The position numbers and the translations under genes were made by a program. The notes beneath the pieces were generated by a model. The model saw only the letters and a program-made list of their open reading frames with translations, did no database searches and was not told the DNA's origin. Of a DNA stretch of 10,674 nt, positions 1 to 6,457 are shown in pieces; the stretch's first letter is position 1, and each line of letters starts with the position of its first letter. The DNA lies in the NCBI GenBank assembly GCA_018882825.1, contig VERC01000055.1, positions 1 to 10,674 of the forward strand. Direction: 5' to 3'. The stretch comes from Acidimicrobiia bacterium. Its GTDB lineage: Bacteria; Actinomycetota; Acidimicrobiia; Acidimicrobiales; Acidimicrobilacustridaceae.

Positions 1-44
1 CGGATCGCCGGCGAGAGCCTAGGACGAGCAGGACGTCAGCCCGG
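1..44. other. Unassigned left edge
   Basis: The 44 bases between the window edge and the GH1 stop hold nothing that can be assigned. A plus-strand TAG at 20-22 could be the stop of a convergent gene entering from the left, but six codons are too few to judge. Confidence 0.3.
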
Positions 45-1238
45 TCAGGTCAACGCATTGGCCCGGGCCACTGCGCCGAGCCACTGCCCGCTGGGCTTGA
101 CCGTCCGGGCCTGCGTCGCCCGGTCGACCTCGATGATGCCGAAACGCGGTCGGTAGCCGAAGGCCCATTCGAAGTTGTCGAGCAGACTCCAGTAGGTGTA
201 CCCGCGCACGTCGATGCCCTCGGCGATGCACCCGAGCACGCCGCCGAGTGCCGTGCGCACGTACTCGATGCGCTGGGCGTCGTCATCGGTACCGATGCCG
301 TTCTCGGTCACCACCAACGGCACCGAACCCGACGTGTACGACCACGCGCGTCGCAGACAGGCGGCGAGCGACTGGGGCCAGTACTCGTACCCCATGGGCA
401 GGGTGGGGACCCCGGCCTCGGGACCGAGATGACCCGCCGGTCCGATCCTCGTCCGGCTGTAGACCTGCACCCCGAGGAAGTCGTCGTCACCGACGATGTC
501 GAGGAACTGATCCTCCATCATCCGCCGCTCGCGTTCCATGCGTCCGACCGCATCGGCGTCGTCGTCCGGGACGGCCTGGTAGTCGGCCATCGACAGGGTG
601 AGGCCCACGGCGAAGTCACCCGGGCCGGCCTTGAGGACGGGAACCACGCGTCGATGCGCGTCGAGGAAGTTCACGTTGGCCGCCTCGAGTTCGGCTCGAT
701 CGACACGGCCGGGCGGGAACAGACCCAGCCCGTAGCCCATCACGCTCACGATGTTCGGTTCGTTGATCGTGCACGCCGTGCCGATCAGGTCCCCGAGGGC
801 ACCCACCGACCGCTCGGCGAAGCGGAGGAAGCGGTCGACCGTCGAGGGGGTGTGCCAACCACCTTCCGCCACCACCCACCGCGGGGTGGTGAAGTGGTGG
901 AAGGTGACCACCGGCTCGATGCCGTGCACATGGCAGGCGGCCATGACCCGTCGGTAGTGGTCGAGGGCGGCCGAGGAGAACTCTCCCTCTTCCGGCTCGA
1001 TCCGCGACCACTCGATCGAGAACCGGTAGTTGTCGAACCCGAGCGCCGCGCACAGGGCGATGTCCTGGTCGTAGCGGTTCCACTGATCACACGCATCGCC
1101 ACTGGGGGCCTCACACGGCGAACCGGGTGCGTGCTCCCACGCCCACCAGTCGTTGTTCCAGTTCCCACCCTCGACCTGATGGGCCGCCGTCGCCGTGCCC
1201 CACCGGAATCCGTCCGGGAATCGCGTGTCACTGGTCAT
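45..1238 (-). CDS. Family 1 glycoside hydrolase (beta-glucosidase-like)
   Basis: Predicted retaining beta-glycosidase of GH1 with a TIM-barrel fold, 397 aa, probably cytoplasmic because no signal peptide is seen. The N-terminal FRWGTATAAHQVEG stretch supplies the glycone-binding Gln21. His115 lies in the FHHF motif, the acid/base Glu160 in TINEPN, and the nucleophile Glu312 in VTENGIGT. The C-terminal WSLLDNFEWAFGY block (350-362) carries the sugar-contacting Glu357 and Trp358. All catalytic residues are therefore present. It is shorter than the usual ~450 aa because the segment between about residues 240 and 255 is reduced; from memory, a compact actinobacterial subfamily with EDQFL...DDFLGVQ.YSRT has the same feature. 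The ATG is preceded by a TAGGGT element ending 6 nt upstream. It is divergent from tesB. The exact substrate (gluco-, galacto-, fuco- or other beta-glycoside) cannot be told from sequence. Confidence 0.93.
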   Translation of the reverse strand: MTSDTRFPDGFRWGTATAAHQVEGGNWNNDWWAWEHAPGSPCEAPSGDACDQWNRYDQDIALCAALGFDNYRFSIEWSRIEPEEGEFSSAALDHYRRVMAACHVHGIEPVVTFHHFTTPRWVVAEGGWHTPSTVDRFLRFAERSVGALGDLIGTACTINEPNIVSVMGYGLGLFPPGRVDRAELEAANVNFLDAHRRVVPVLKAGPGDFAVGLTLSMADYQAVPDDDADAVGRMERERRMMEDQFLDIVGDDDFLGVQVYSRTRIGPAGHLGPEAGVPTLPMGYEYWPQSLAACLRRAWSYTSGSVPLVVTENGIGTDDDAQRIEYVRTALGGVLGCIAEGIDVRGYTYWSLLDNFEWAFGYRPRFGIIEVDRATQARTVKPSGQWLGAVARANALT

Positions 1239-1244
1239 GGGCGG

Positions 1245-1250
1245 ACCCTA
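1245..1250 (-). promoter_or_regulatory. Candidate leaderless -10 element of the GH1 gene
   Basis: Read on the minus strand, TAGGGT fits the actinobacterial TANNNT -10 consensus and ends exactly 6 nt before the ATG. Transcription would then start at or next to the start codon. No convincing -35 box is visible. The AGGG inside it could instead act as a weak Shine-Dalgarno. Confidence 0.45.
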
Positions 1251-1304
1251 GCCCTGCCACCGGAGACCGGTCCGGGGTGACGGCGACCCGGCGCCGCCGG
1301 ATGT

Positions 1305-1309
1305 GGGAG
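1305..1309 (+). promoter_or_regulatory. Shine-Dalgarno deciding the tesB start
   Basis: GGGAG lies 9 nt upstream of the GTG at 1319. It supports that GTG over the in-frame ATG at 1301, which this motif would overlap. A GAGATT hexamer (1307-1312), 6 nt before the GTG, could alternatively be a -10 element for a leaderless start. Confidence 0.5.
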
Positions 1310-1318
1310 ATTCTGTCG

Positions 1319-2170
1319 GTGAGTCAGGCCGCCGTCGACGCCCTCGTGCAACTCCTCGACCTCGAACCGATCGAGGTGAACCTGTTCCGTGGCACCAGCC
1401 CGCCCTCGGAACGCCAGCGGGTGTTCGGTGGGCAGGTCGCCGGGCAGGCGCTCGTCGCCGCGTCGCGCACCGTCGACCCGGAGACGACGATCCACTCACT
1501 GCACGCGTACTTCCTCCGGGCCGGCGACTCGCGGGTTCCGATCATCTACGAGGTCGAGCGCATCTTCGACGGGCTGTCGTTCACCACCCGCCGGGTCAGC
1601 GCGGTGCAGCACGGCCGCGTGATCTTCACGCTCTCGGCCTCGTTCCAGGTGCCCGAGGACGGCTTCGACCACTCGTCGCCGATGCCCGAGGTGCCGTCAC
1701 CCGACTCGCTGCCCGACGTGCAACAACGGTGGGGCGAGATCGCCGCCGCCAAGGGGGCCGACGAGTACCTGAGGGATCTGCCGTTCGACCTGCGCAACTG
1801 CGACTGGACCCCCGAGGACCGCACCGAGCCGCTGCCGCCCTACCAACACGTGTGGATGAAGGCGACGGGTTCGTTGCCCGACGATCCCGTGCTGCACGCC
1901 TGCGCGCTGACCTACGCGTCGGACATGACCCTGCTCGACACCGCGCTCCTCCCCCACGGGGTGCGCAAGATCGACGAGGTCTTCATGGCCAGCCTCGACC
2001 ATGCCATGTGGTTCCATCGCCCGTTCCGGGCCGACGAGTGGCTCCTCTACGCGCAGCACACGCCGAGCGCGGCCAGTGGACGGGGCTTCACCACCGGATC
2101 GGTCTTCACCGCCGACGGGAAGTTGGCCGTGACCGTGGCCCAGGAGGGACTCATCCGGCCACCTCGCTGA
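1319..2170 (+). CDS. tesB: Acyl-CoA thioesterase II (TesB family)
   Basis: Predicted to hydrolyse medium- to long-chain acyl-CoA to free fatty acid and CoA; cytoplasmic, 283 aa, close to the 286 aa of E. coli TesB. It has two hot-dog domains in tandem. The first holds RQRVFGGQVAGQAL (33-45) and HSLHAYFLRAGD (59-70). The second holds LTYASDM with Asp202, ASLDHAMWFHRPF (224-236) and VAQEGLIR with Gln275. Asp202 and Gln275 match the E. coli Asp204 and Gln278; the Thr228 position is Ser225 here, a conservative change. The GTG start gives MSQAAVDALVQLL, which mirrors the E. coli N-terminus MSQALKNLL, and has a GGGAG Shine-Dalgarno. The in-frame ATG at 1301 would add six residues. The next gene starts 45 bp downstream behind its own -10-like element, so tesB may be a single transcription unit. 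Confidence 0.95.
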   Translation: MSQAAVDALVQLLDLEPIEVNLFRGTSPPSERQRVFGGQVAGQALVAASRTVDPETTIHSLHAYFLRAGDSRVPIIYEVERIFDGLSFTTRRVSAVQHGRVIFTLSASFQVPEDGFDHSSPMPEVPSPDSLPDVQQRWGEIAAAKGADEYLRDLPFDLRNCDWTPEDRTEPLPPYQHVWMKATGSLPDDPVLHACALTYASDMTLLDTALLPHGVRKIDEVFMASLDHAMWFHRPFRADEWLLYAQHTPSAASGRGFTTGSVFTADGKLAVTVAQEGLIRPPR

Positions 2171-2171
2171 C

Positions 2172-2201
2172 ACCGATCCCGCCGGCCTCGGACGGATCGG
2201 T
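2172..2201. repeat. 8-bp perfect inverted repeat between tesB and the lipoprotein gene
   Basis: ACCGATCC (2172-2179) and GGATCGGT (2194-2201) are exact reverse complements separated by 14 nt. The left arm starts two bases after the tesB stop. The last base of the right arm is the first base of the TAGCCT -10 candidate of the next gene. It could be a hairpin ending tesB transcription (no T-tract follows) or an operator over the downstream promoter. Confidence 0.45.
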
Positions 2202-2206
2202 AGCCT
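2201..2206 (+). promoter_or_regulatory. Candidate -10 element of the GSDH-like lipoprotein gene
   Basis: TAGCCT fits TANNNT and ends 9 nt before the ATG at 2216. This would give a leader of only about two or three bases. No good Shine-Dalgarno is seen in the same stretch. Confidence 0.4.
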
Positions 2207-2215
2207 CGGGTCGCC

Positions 2216-3625
2216 ATGGGGTCGACCACTTCGCATCGCCGCCGCCGGACCCCGGCCGTCCGCACCGGTGTGGCTCTGCTCACCATCGCGGTGGGGATCG
2301 TCGCCGTGGCCTGCTCGGCCCCCGATCGCTCGACCGGCGCAGCGGCCACGGCCACCTCGTCGACCTCGACCTCCATCGACCCCGGTTCCGGACCGACCTC
2401 CATCACGACCTCACTGCGCACGACGGAGGTCGCCCAGGGGTTCGACCGCCCGACGGCGATGGCCAACCGCCCGATGCGCAACCAGTTGTGGATCGCCGAA
2501 CGGGCCGGCCGCATCCGCGTCGTGGCCCTGGCGGCCGACTGGAATCTCGAGGCCGGGCGTTCGGTCCGCGGTGGGTACCACACGTATCCCGAGACCGTCC
2601 TCGACATCTCGGGAGACGTCTCCCAGACCGGCGAACGCGGTGTGCTCGGCATCGCCTTCTCCACCGACGGCACCACCGTGTTCCTCTCCTGGGTGAACGG
2701 ACGGGGCGAGATCGTGGTGGCGTCGTGGGCGGTGACCGACTCCGTGGCCCCGACGACCACGACCGTCGCGCCGACACCGGCCCTGCCCTCGACGGCCGAC
2801 TCGTCGACGACGACGAGACCCGGACCGACCACCACCACGACCATCGATCGCGCCCCGCTGCCGGTGCCCACCGTGCAGGGCCGCAGCCGCCGGATCCTGC
2901 TGTCGATCCCCCGCGAGGGCGACACCAACTACGGCGGCCACCTCGCCCTCGGCCGCGACGGCTTCCTGTACATCGGGGTGGGTGACGCCACCCAGGGCGC
3001 CGCCGTTCGCAACGCGCAGGACCCCCAGTCACTGCTGGGCAAGATCCTCCGCATCGATCCCGGTGGTGCCACGATGGCCGAGGCCTACGCCATCCCGGCC
3101 TCCAACCCGTGGGCCAAGGGCAACGGCGCACCGCCGGTGTTCACCATCGGCGTGCACGACCCCCTGCGGTTCTCGTTCGACCGCCTCAATGGCGATCTCT
3201 GGGTCGGCGATGCCGGCGAGGGTGCGACCCAGGAGGTCGTGTTGCTGCCCACCTCTTCCGGCGCGGGACGCGGCGCCAATCTGGGCTGGCCCCTGGTGGA
3301 GGGAACCAACGCACCGCCCGCGGGCGCACCGGCCGACATCGTCGCGCCGATCCTCTCGTTCGACTCGGGCGGAGGCAACTGCCCGGTGATCGGGGGCTAC
3401 GTGTACCGCGGCCAGGCCATCAGTGCCCTGCGCGGTGTCTATGTCTACGGTGACCGCTGCTCTGGTGCCGTCTCGGGACTGCTGCAACGACGAGGGAAGG
3501 TGCTCGACACCAAACCCCTCGGTCCTCGGGTCGGCACCGACGTCCTGACCGCGTTCGGTCAGGACGACCAGGGCGAGTTGTACGTACTGCTCACGAGCGG
3601 GAACCTGCTGAGGCTCGTGGCATGA
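2216..3625 (+). CDS. Lipoprotein of the PQQ-dependent sugar dehydrogenase (GSDH) family, altered active site
   Basis: A 469-aa exported beta-propeller protein. Residues 7-16 are basic, 18-32 hydrophobic, and VAVAC places a lipobox Cys33, so it is predicted to be a lipoprotein on the outer face of the membrane. A Ser/Thr-rich tether follows (38-68). Family landmarks are QLWIAERAGRIRVV (90-103), GERGVLGIAF (139-148), YGGHLALGRDGFLYIGVGD (239-257), LGKILRIDP (274-282), PLRFSFDRLNGDLWVGDAGEG (316-336) and GGYVYRG (393-399). Canonical members oxidise sugars with PQQ. Here the HNGG/HFGG motif reads NYGG, so Asn238 replaces the catalytic His. The RNP motif reads HDP (His314, Asp315), replacing two PQQ-contacting residues. 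A Thr/Pro-rich insertion (about 180-212) interrupts the propeller. Cys389 and Cys415 could form a disulfide. The fold call is firm; dehydrogenase activity is doubtful and a binding role is possible. The stop overlaps the next start (ATGA), suggesting coupling with the PAP2 gene. Confidence 0.88.
   Translation: MGSTTSHRRRRTPAVRTGVALLTIAVGIVAVACSAPDRSTGAAATATSSTSTSIDPGSGPTSITTSLRTTEVAQGFDRPTAMANRPMRNQLWIAERAGRIRVVALAADWNLEAGRSVRGGYHTYPETVLDISGDVSQTGERGVLGIAFSTDGTTVFLSWVNGRGEIVVASWAVTDSVAPTTTTVAPTPALPSTADSSTTTRPGPTTTTTIDRAPLPVPTVQGRSRRILLSIPREGDTNYGGHLALGRDGFLYIGVGDATQGAAVRNAQDPQSLLGKILRIDPGGATMAEAYAIPASNPWAKGNGAPPVFTIGVHDPLRFSFDRLNGDLWVGDAGEGATQEVVLLPTSSGAGRGANLGWPLVEGTNAPPAGAPADIVAPILSFDSGGGNCPVIGGYVYRGQAISALRGVYVYGDRCSGAVSGLLQRRGKVLDTKPLGPRVGTDVLTAFGQDDQGELYVLLTSGNLLRLVA
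2753..2851 (+). other. Thr/Pro-rich low-complexity insertion encoded inside the propeller domain
   Basis: Residues 180-212 of the lipoprotein are mostly Thr, Pro, Ser and Ala, with runs of four and five Thr encoded by ACC/ACG codons. The stretch lies between two propeller segments, not at the usual N-terminal tether, so it likely forms an exposed loop. Such Thr runs are common as extracytoplasmic linkers in Acidimicrobiia-like genomes, which is family knowledge and not proof. Confidence 0.7.
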
Positions 3626-4503
3626 GCGCCCCCGAACGCGAAGCGATCGCCACCGATGACCGGTCCGCGCCCGGGTCCGACCGACCGAGCCGACGTCAGA
3701 GGTGGTTCGGTGGACGCGCCCTGTCCGACGGCGCACGCATCTACTGGTGGCGCGAGATCCTCATCGTCGGTGTCCTCGACATCGTCTACGAGACGGTGCG
3801 GAACATCTCCTCGGCCAAGCCGTCCAAGGCCTACGAGAACGCCCTGCGACTGATCGACTGGCAGAAGGCCCTCGGCATCTGGCAGGAACTCTCCATCCAG
3901 CAGTGGGCGCTGGGTTGGACCCCGCTCATCGTGTTCGCCAACTACTTCTACGGGTCCGTGTACATCGCAGCGACGATCGCCGGCCTGGTGTTCCTCTATC
4001 GACGGTTCCCCGACGACTACCCGCTCCACCGCAACATGCTGGCGGTGACGACGATGCTCGGCCTCATCGGCTTCGCCACGTTCCCGCTCATGCCGCCACG
4101 ACTGCTCGACGACACGATCCTGCTCGACGGGCTCAACATCGGTCGGTTCTTCGGTTTCGTCGACACGCTCGTCGACTACCCGACCTTCTGGTCCTTCAAC
4201 GACGAGACGATGAAGGCCATCTCCAACCAGTTCGCGGCAATGCCCTCACTCCACTGCGCGTGGGCCTTCTGGGGTACGGCCGTCTTCCTCCCCCGGGTGA
4301 AGTCGTGGTGGGCGAAGGCCCTGGCCATCGGCTATCCGGCCATGACCATCTTCGTGGTGGTCATCACGGGCAATCACTACTTCCTCGACGCCGTCGGGGG
4401 TCTCGCCGTGTTCGGCGTGGGCACGCTGTTGGCCCGACGCTTCACCCGGGCGGGTCGCCGCGCGCCGGTCGATCAGGCCCGCAGCGCGATCGCCACCTCG
4501 TAG
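3622..4503 (+). CDS. PAP2-superfamily membrane protein (Aur1/inositolphosphotransferase-like)
   Basis: A 293-aa polytopic membrane protein of the PAP2_3 type, whose members are lipid phosphatases or head-group phosphotransferases related to Aur1/IPC synthase. The N-terminal 45 residues are charged and cytoplasmic. Hydrophobic segments lie near 47-58, 101-126, 139-158, 212-224, 234-249 and 255-271. The active-site motifs are AMPSLHCAW (206-214), with His211 as the probable phosphate-transfer acid/base, and GNHYFLD (250-256), with His252 as the probable phospho-acceptor nucleophile paired with Asp256. MPPRLL (157-162) is in the usual place of the first motif. Both histidines are intact, so activity is expected. 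The ATG overlaps the lipoprotein stop by 4 nt, so the two are probably co-translated. The 3' end overlaps the convergent GT4 gene by 31 bp. The substrate is unknown; an inositol- or polyprenyl-phosphate lipid is an inference. Confidence 0.9.
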   Translation: MSAPEREAIATDDRSAPGSDRPSRRQRWFGGRALSDGARIYWWREILIVGVLDIVYETVRNISSAKPSKAYENALRLIDWQKALGIWQELSIQQWALGWTPLIVFANYFYGSVYIAATIAGLVFLYRRFPDDYPLHRNMLAVTTMLGLIGFATFPLMPPRLLDDTILLDGLNIGRFFGFVDTLVDYPTFWSFNDETMKAISNQFAAMPSLHCAWAFWGTAVFLPRVKSWWAKALAIGYPAMTIFVVVITGNHYFLDAVGGLAVFGVGTLLARRFTRAGRRAPVDQARSAIATS

Positions 4504-5591
4504 GCCTCGACGTTCCGACCGACGACCGCCGACCAGTCCACGGGCGACGGCGTGGAGCGATTGTGCTCGGTCATGCGGCGACGCAGTTCGTCGTCGACCA
4601 CCACCAGTTCGATCTGATCGACCATGTCGGCATCATCGGTGGCCAGCAGTCCCTCGCGTCCATGCGTGACGAACTCGCGGATCCCCGTCCTCTCCTTGGC
4701 CACCACCGGCAGCCCGGCGCAGCGAGCCTCGAGCGCAGCGATGCCGAACGACTCGAGATTGGCCGGCGCCACGAACACGTCGGCCCGGGCGAAGATCGTC
4801 CGGATCTCGTCCCGGGTACGCCGACCGACGAGATCGACATCCTCGGTGAGACCGTGGGTGCGGATGAACTTCTCCATCTGCGGCAGTTCAGGGCCATCCC
4901 CGATGATCACCAGTCGGGCGCCGCGACCGGCGGGAAGACGACCCACGGCCTCATGGAACATGCGCAGCAGATGCATCGGACGTTTGCGGGGTGCGAGTCG
5001 CATGACCGACACGAACGTCACCACGTCAGGATCATGAGGAACCGGATCGACGACCCACGCGGCGTTGTCGATGCCGTGGGGCAGCACCATCACCTCGGCC
5101 CGACCCCGGGCCATGCGCCGGATCGGCGCAGCCGCCACCTCGCTGACCGCCGAGAGCACCACCGGCCAGCGGCCCCACCCGGTGGTCCGGTTCAACAGCG
5201 AGAACACCGGGGTGGCGTAGTCCCACATGCAGTGCACGGTCACCACCGTCGGGATCCCCGCCCGTTGCGCCGATCGGGCACCGACGTAGGCCAGCGGGCT
5301 GACGACGCCCCCGTGGAACTGCACCACATCGACCCCTTCGCGCTCGAGGAGGTTGCGCACCTCCCGGAAGGCCCGGCGGGTGAAGGGGATGTCGAAGGGC
5401 AACAGCGGCACGTCGATGCGGTGCACCCGGACACCGTCGACCATCACCGGACCGGGAGTGGTGGTGAGCACGACCACGTCGTGCCCGCCGGCCACGAGGT
5501 TCCGGGCGAGATCATGGACCTGCATCTCGATACCACCGAGTCGCGGCACGTAGCAGTCGGACACGAGGGCGATCCGGAGCGGTCCCGTCAC
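4473..5591 (-). CDS. GT4-family glycosyltransferase (PIG-A/PimB/MshA-like fold)
   Basis: A 372-aa retaining glycosyltransferase of the GT-B fold, family GT4. The N-terminal acceptor domain opens with LRIALVSDCYVPRLGGIEMQ (5-24), containing the Gly-Gly loop, followed by a Rossmann pattern to about residue 165. The C-terminal donor domain holds RLAPRKR (198-204), with basic residues expected to bind the nucleotide diphosphate, and the EX7E motif ESFGIAALE (280-288). Length fits the family. The chosen start is the GTG at 5591, seven nt downstream of a TACCGT -10 element; an upstream GTG at 5600 would add three residues. The frame stays open much further upstream, but that part lies antisense to the PIG-L gene and encodes no recognisable domain. 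The next gene, divergent, is a PIG-L deacetylase, a pairing that recalls GlcNAc-inositol chemistry (mycothiol or GPI). The actual acceptor is unknown. Confidence 0.92.
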   Translation of the reverse strand: MTGPLRIALVSDCYVPRLGGIEMQVHDLARNLVAGGHDVVVLTTTPGPVMVDGVRVHRIDVPLLPFDIPFTRRAFREVRNLLEREGVDVVQFHGGVVSPLAYVGARSAQRAGIPTVVTVHCMWDYATPVFSLLNRTTGWGRWPVVLSAVSEVAAAPIRRMARGRAEVMVLPHGIDNAAWVVDPVPHDPDVVTFVSVMRLAPRKRPMHLLRMFHEAVGRLPAGRGARLVIIGDGPELPQMEKFIRTHGLTEDVDLVGRRTRDEIRTIFARADVFVAPANLESFGIAALEARCAGLPVVAKERTGIREFVTHGREGLLATDDADMVDQIELVVVDDELRRRMTEHNRSTPSPVDWSAVVGRNVEAYEVAIALRA

Positions 5592-5597
5592 GCCGGT

Positions 5598-5619
5598 CAC
5601 GGTAGTGCGGAGCACCGTG
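5598..5619. repeat. Inverted repeat in the GT4/PIG-L divergent promoter
   Basis: CACGGT (5598-5603) and ACCGTG (5614-5619) are exact reverse complements 10 nt apart, inside the 44-bp gap between the two divergent starts. The left arm overlaps the GT4 -10 element; the right arm ends 4 nt before the PIG-L -10 candidate. The placement is suited to a dimeric repressor acting on both genes. Six-base arms can arise by chance. Confidence 0.3.
5599..5604 (-). promoter_or_regulatory. Candidate leaderless -10 element of the GT4 gene
   Basis: TACCGT on the minus strand fits TANNNT and ends 7 nt before the GTG at 5591. It favours that codon over the GTG at 5600, which it would lie too close to. Confidence 0.45.
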
Positions 5620-5623
5620 CTGC

Positions 5624-5629
5624 CAGAAT
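5624..5629 (+). promoter_or_regulatory. Candidate leaderless -10 element of the PIG-L gene
   Basis: CAGAAT keeps the key A2 and T6 of the -10 hexamer and ends 6 nt before the ATG at 5636, the same geometry as the GH1 promoter. No Shine-Dalgarno is visible in this stretch. Confidence 0.4.
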
Positions 5630-5635
5630 GCCCGG

Positions 5636-6457
5636 ATGCCGGAATGCACCGTCGTGGCCTTCCACGCCCATCCCGACGACGAGTCACTCCTCGATGCCGG
5701 CACGCTGGCTCGACTCGTCGATGCCGGCCACCGGGTCGTGCTGGTGTTCGCCACGTCGGGCGACCTCGGAGACGTGGGTGACGGTGTCCTCGCCGGCGAC
5801 GAGGCGCTGGCCGATCGACGTCGCGCCGAGGCCCGGGCGTCGGGTGCCGCGCTCGGCGCCGCCGAGGTCCGGTTCCTCGACTACCGCGACTCCGGTCACG
5901 CTCCGGAGGCCGACGGTCGATGGGGCGAGGGTTCGTGGTGCTCCGCCCCGCTCGAGGAGGCCACCGATGCACTGGTGGCGGTCCTGCGCGACCTCGACGC
6001 CGCACTCCTGGTGGCCGACGACCGAAACGGTGGCTACGGACATCCGGACCATCTGCGGGTCCACGAGGTGGCCTGGGCGGCGTCGCGACGATCGGGGACG
6101 CCACTCGCCCTGGCCACCATCGACCGCGAGTTCCTCGCCGGCGGTGTCGAGCTGGCCCGAGGACTGGGACTGGAGGTGCCCGAGGGCTTCGTCCCCGACG
6201 ACCTGACGACCTGGTACACCCCGCACGACGAGATCACCCACACCGTCGACGTCGCGCCGGTGCTCGGACGTCGCCGGGCTTCCATGGCGGCCCACGCCAC
6301 CCAGTCCACCGGTGCACCCGACACCGTCCGGACGCTGGCGGTGTTCCTCGCCCTCCCCGAGGAGATCTTCGCCCTCGCCTTCTCCACCGAATGGTTCGTC
6401 ATGGTCGACGAGCCACCCGCCGCCCTGCGCGACGTGTTCACACCGGCCACCTCGTGA
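5636..6457 (+). CDS. PIG-L/LmbE family deacetylase (MshB/Mca-like)
   Basis: A 273-aa zinc-dependent amidase of the PIG-L family, which removes acetyl groups from GlcNAc conjugates (GlcNAc-PI, GlcNAc-inositol in mycothiol synthesis) or cleaves mycothiol S-conjugates. The first motif AHPDDE (11-16) gives the zinc ligands His12 and Asp15 and the probable general base Asp14. GYGHPDH (133-139) gives the third ligand His139. AHATQ (219-223), with His220, is the conserved C-terminal histidine motif. Everything needed for activity is present. Length is slightly below MshB (~300) and Mca (~290), and sequence alone does not separate those two from other PIG-L enzymes, so no symbol is given. It is cytoplasmic, with no signal peptide. 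The stop overlaps the next start (GTGA), which suggests an operon with the membrane protein. It diverges from the GT4 gene across 44 bp. Confidence 0.93.
   Translation: MPECTVVAFHAHPDDESLLDAGTLARLVDAGHRVVLVFATSGDLGDVGDGVLAGDEALADRRRAEARASGAALGAAEVRFLDYRDSGHAPEADGRWGEGSWCSAPLEEATDALVAVLRDLDAALLVADDRNGGYGHPDHLRVHEVAWAASRRSGTPLALATIDREFLAGGVELARGLGLEVPEGFVPDDLTTWYTPHDEITHTVDVAPVLGRRRASMAAHATQSTGAPDTVRTLAVFLALPEEIFALAFSTEWFVMVDEPPAALRDVFTPATS

Noticed and set aside
45..1238. GH1 gene as a truncated or decayed glycosidase because it is about 50 aa short
   Set aside because: All catalytic residues and both termini are present. The shortening is one internal segment, consistent with a compact actinobacterial subfamily.
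1265..1272. GACCGGTC palindrome in the GH1/tesB divergent region as a repressor operator
   Set aside because: Only eight bases, and the flanks do not extend the symmetry; such short GC palindromes are frequent by chance in this DNA.
1303..2985. 560-codon plus-strand frame overlapping tesB and the lipoprotein gene
   Set aside because: It conflicts with two genes with unmistakable family motifs in other frames; Arg/Pro/His-rich shadow.
5592..6104. Long N-terminal extension of the GT4 gene antisense to PIG-L
   Set aside because: The frame is open, but the translation is low-complexity Arg/Pro sequence. The GT4 fold begins right after 5591, where a GTG and a -10 element lie.
3702..6206. A plus-strand open frame of over 800 codons running across the PAP2, GT4 and PIG-L genes
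   Set aside because: It is out of frame with two real genes on the same strand and antisense to a complete GT4 gene with clear motifs. The translation is Arg/His/Pro-rich with no domain, as expected of shadow frames in GC-rich DNA.
5636..6457. Assigning PIG-L as mshB and the GT4 as mshA (mycothiol synthesis)
   Set aside because: The motifs fit only at family level. The GT4 is clearly shorter than typical MshA, and the membrane-protein neighbours are not part of the mycothiol pathway. Possible but not supportable from sequence alone.
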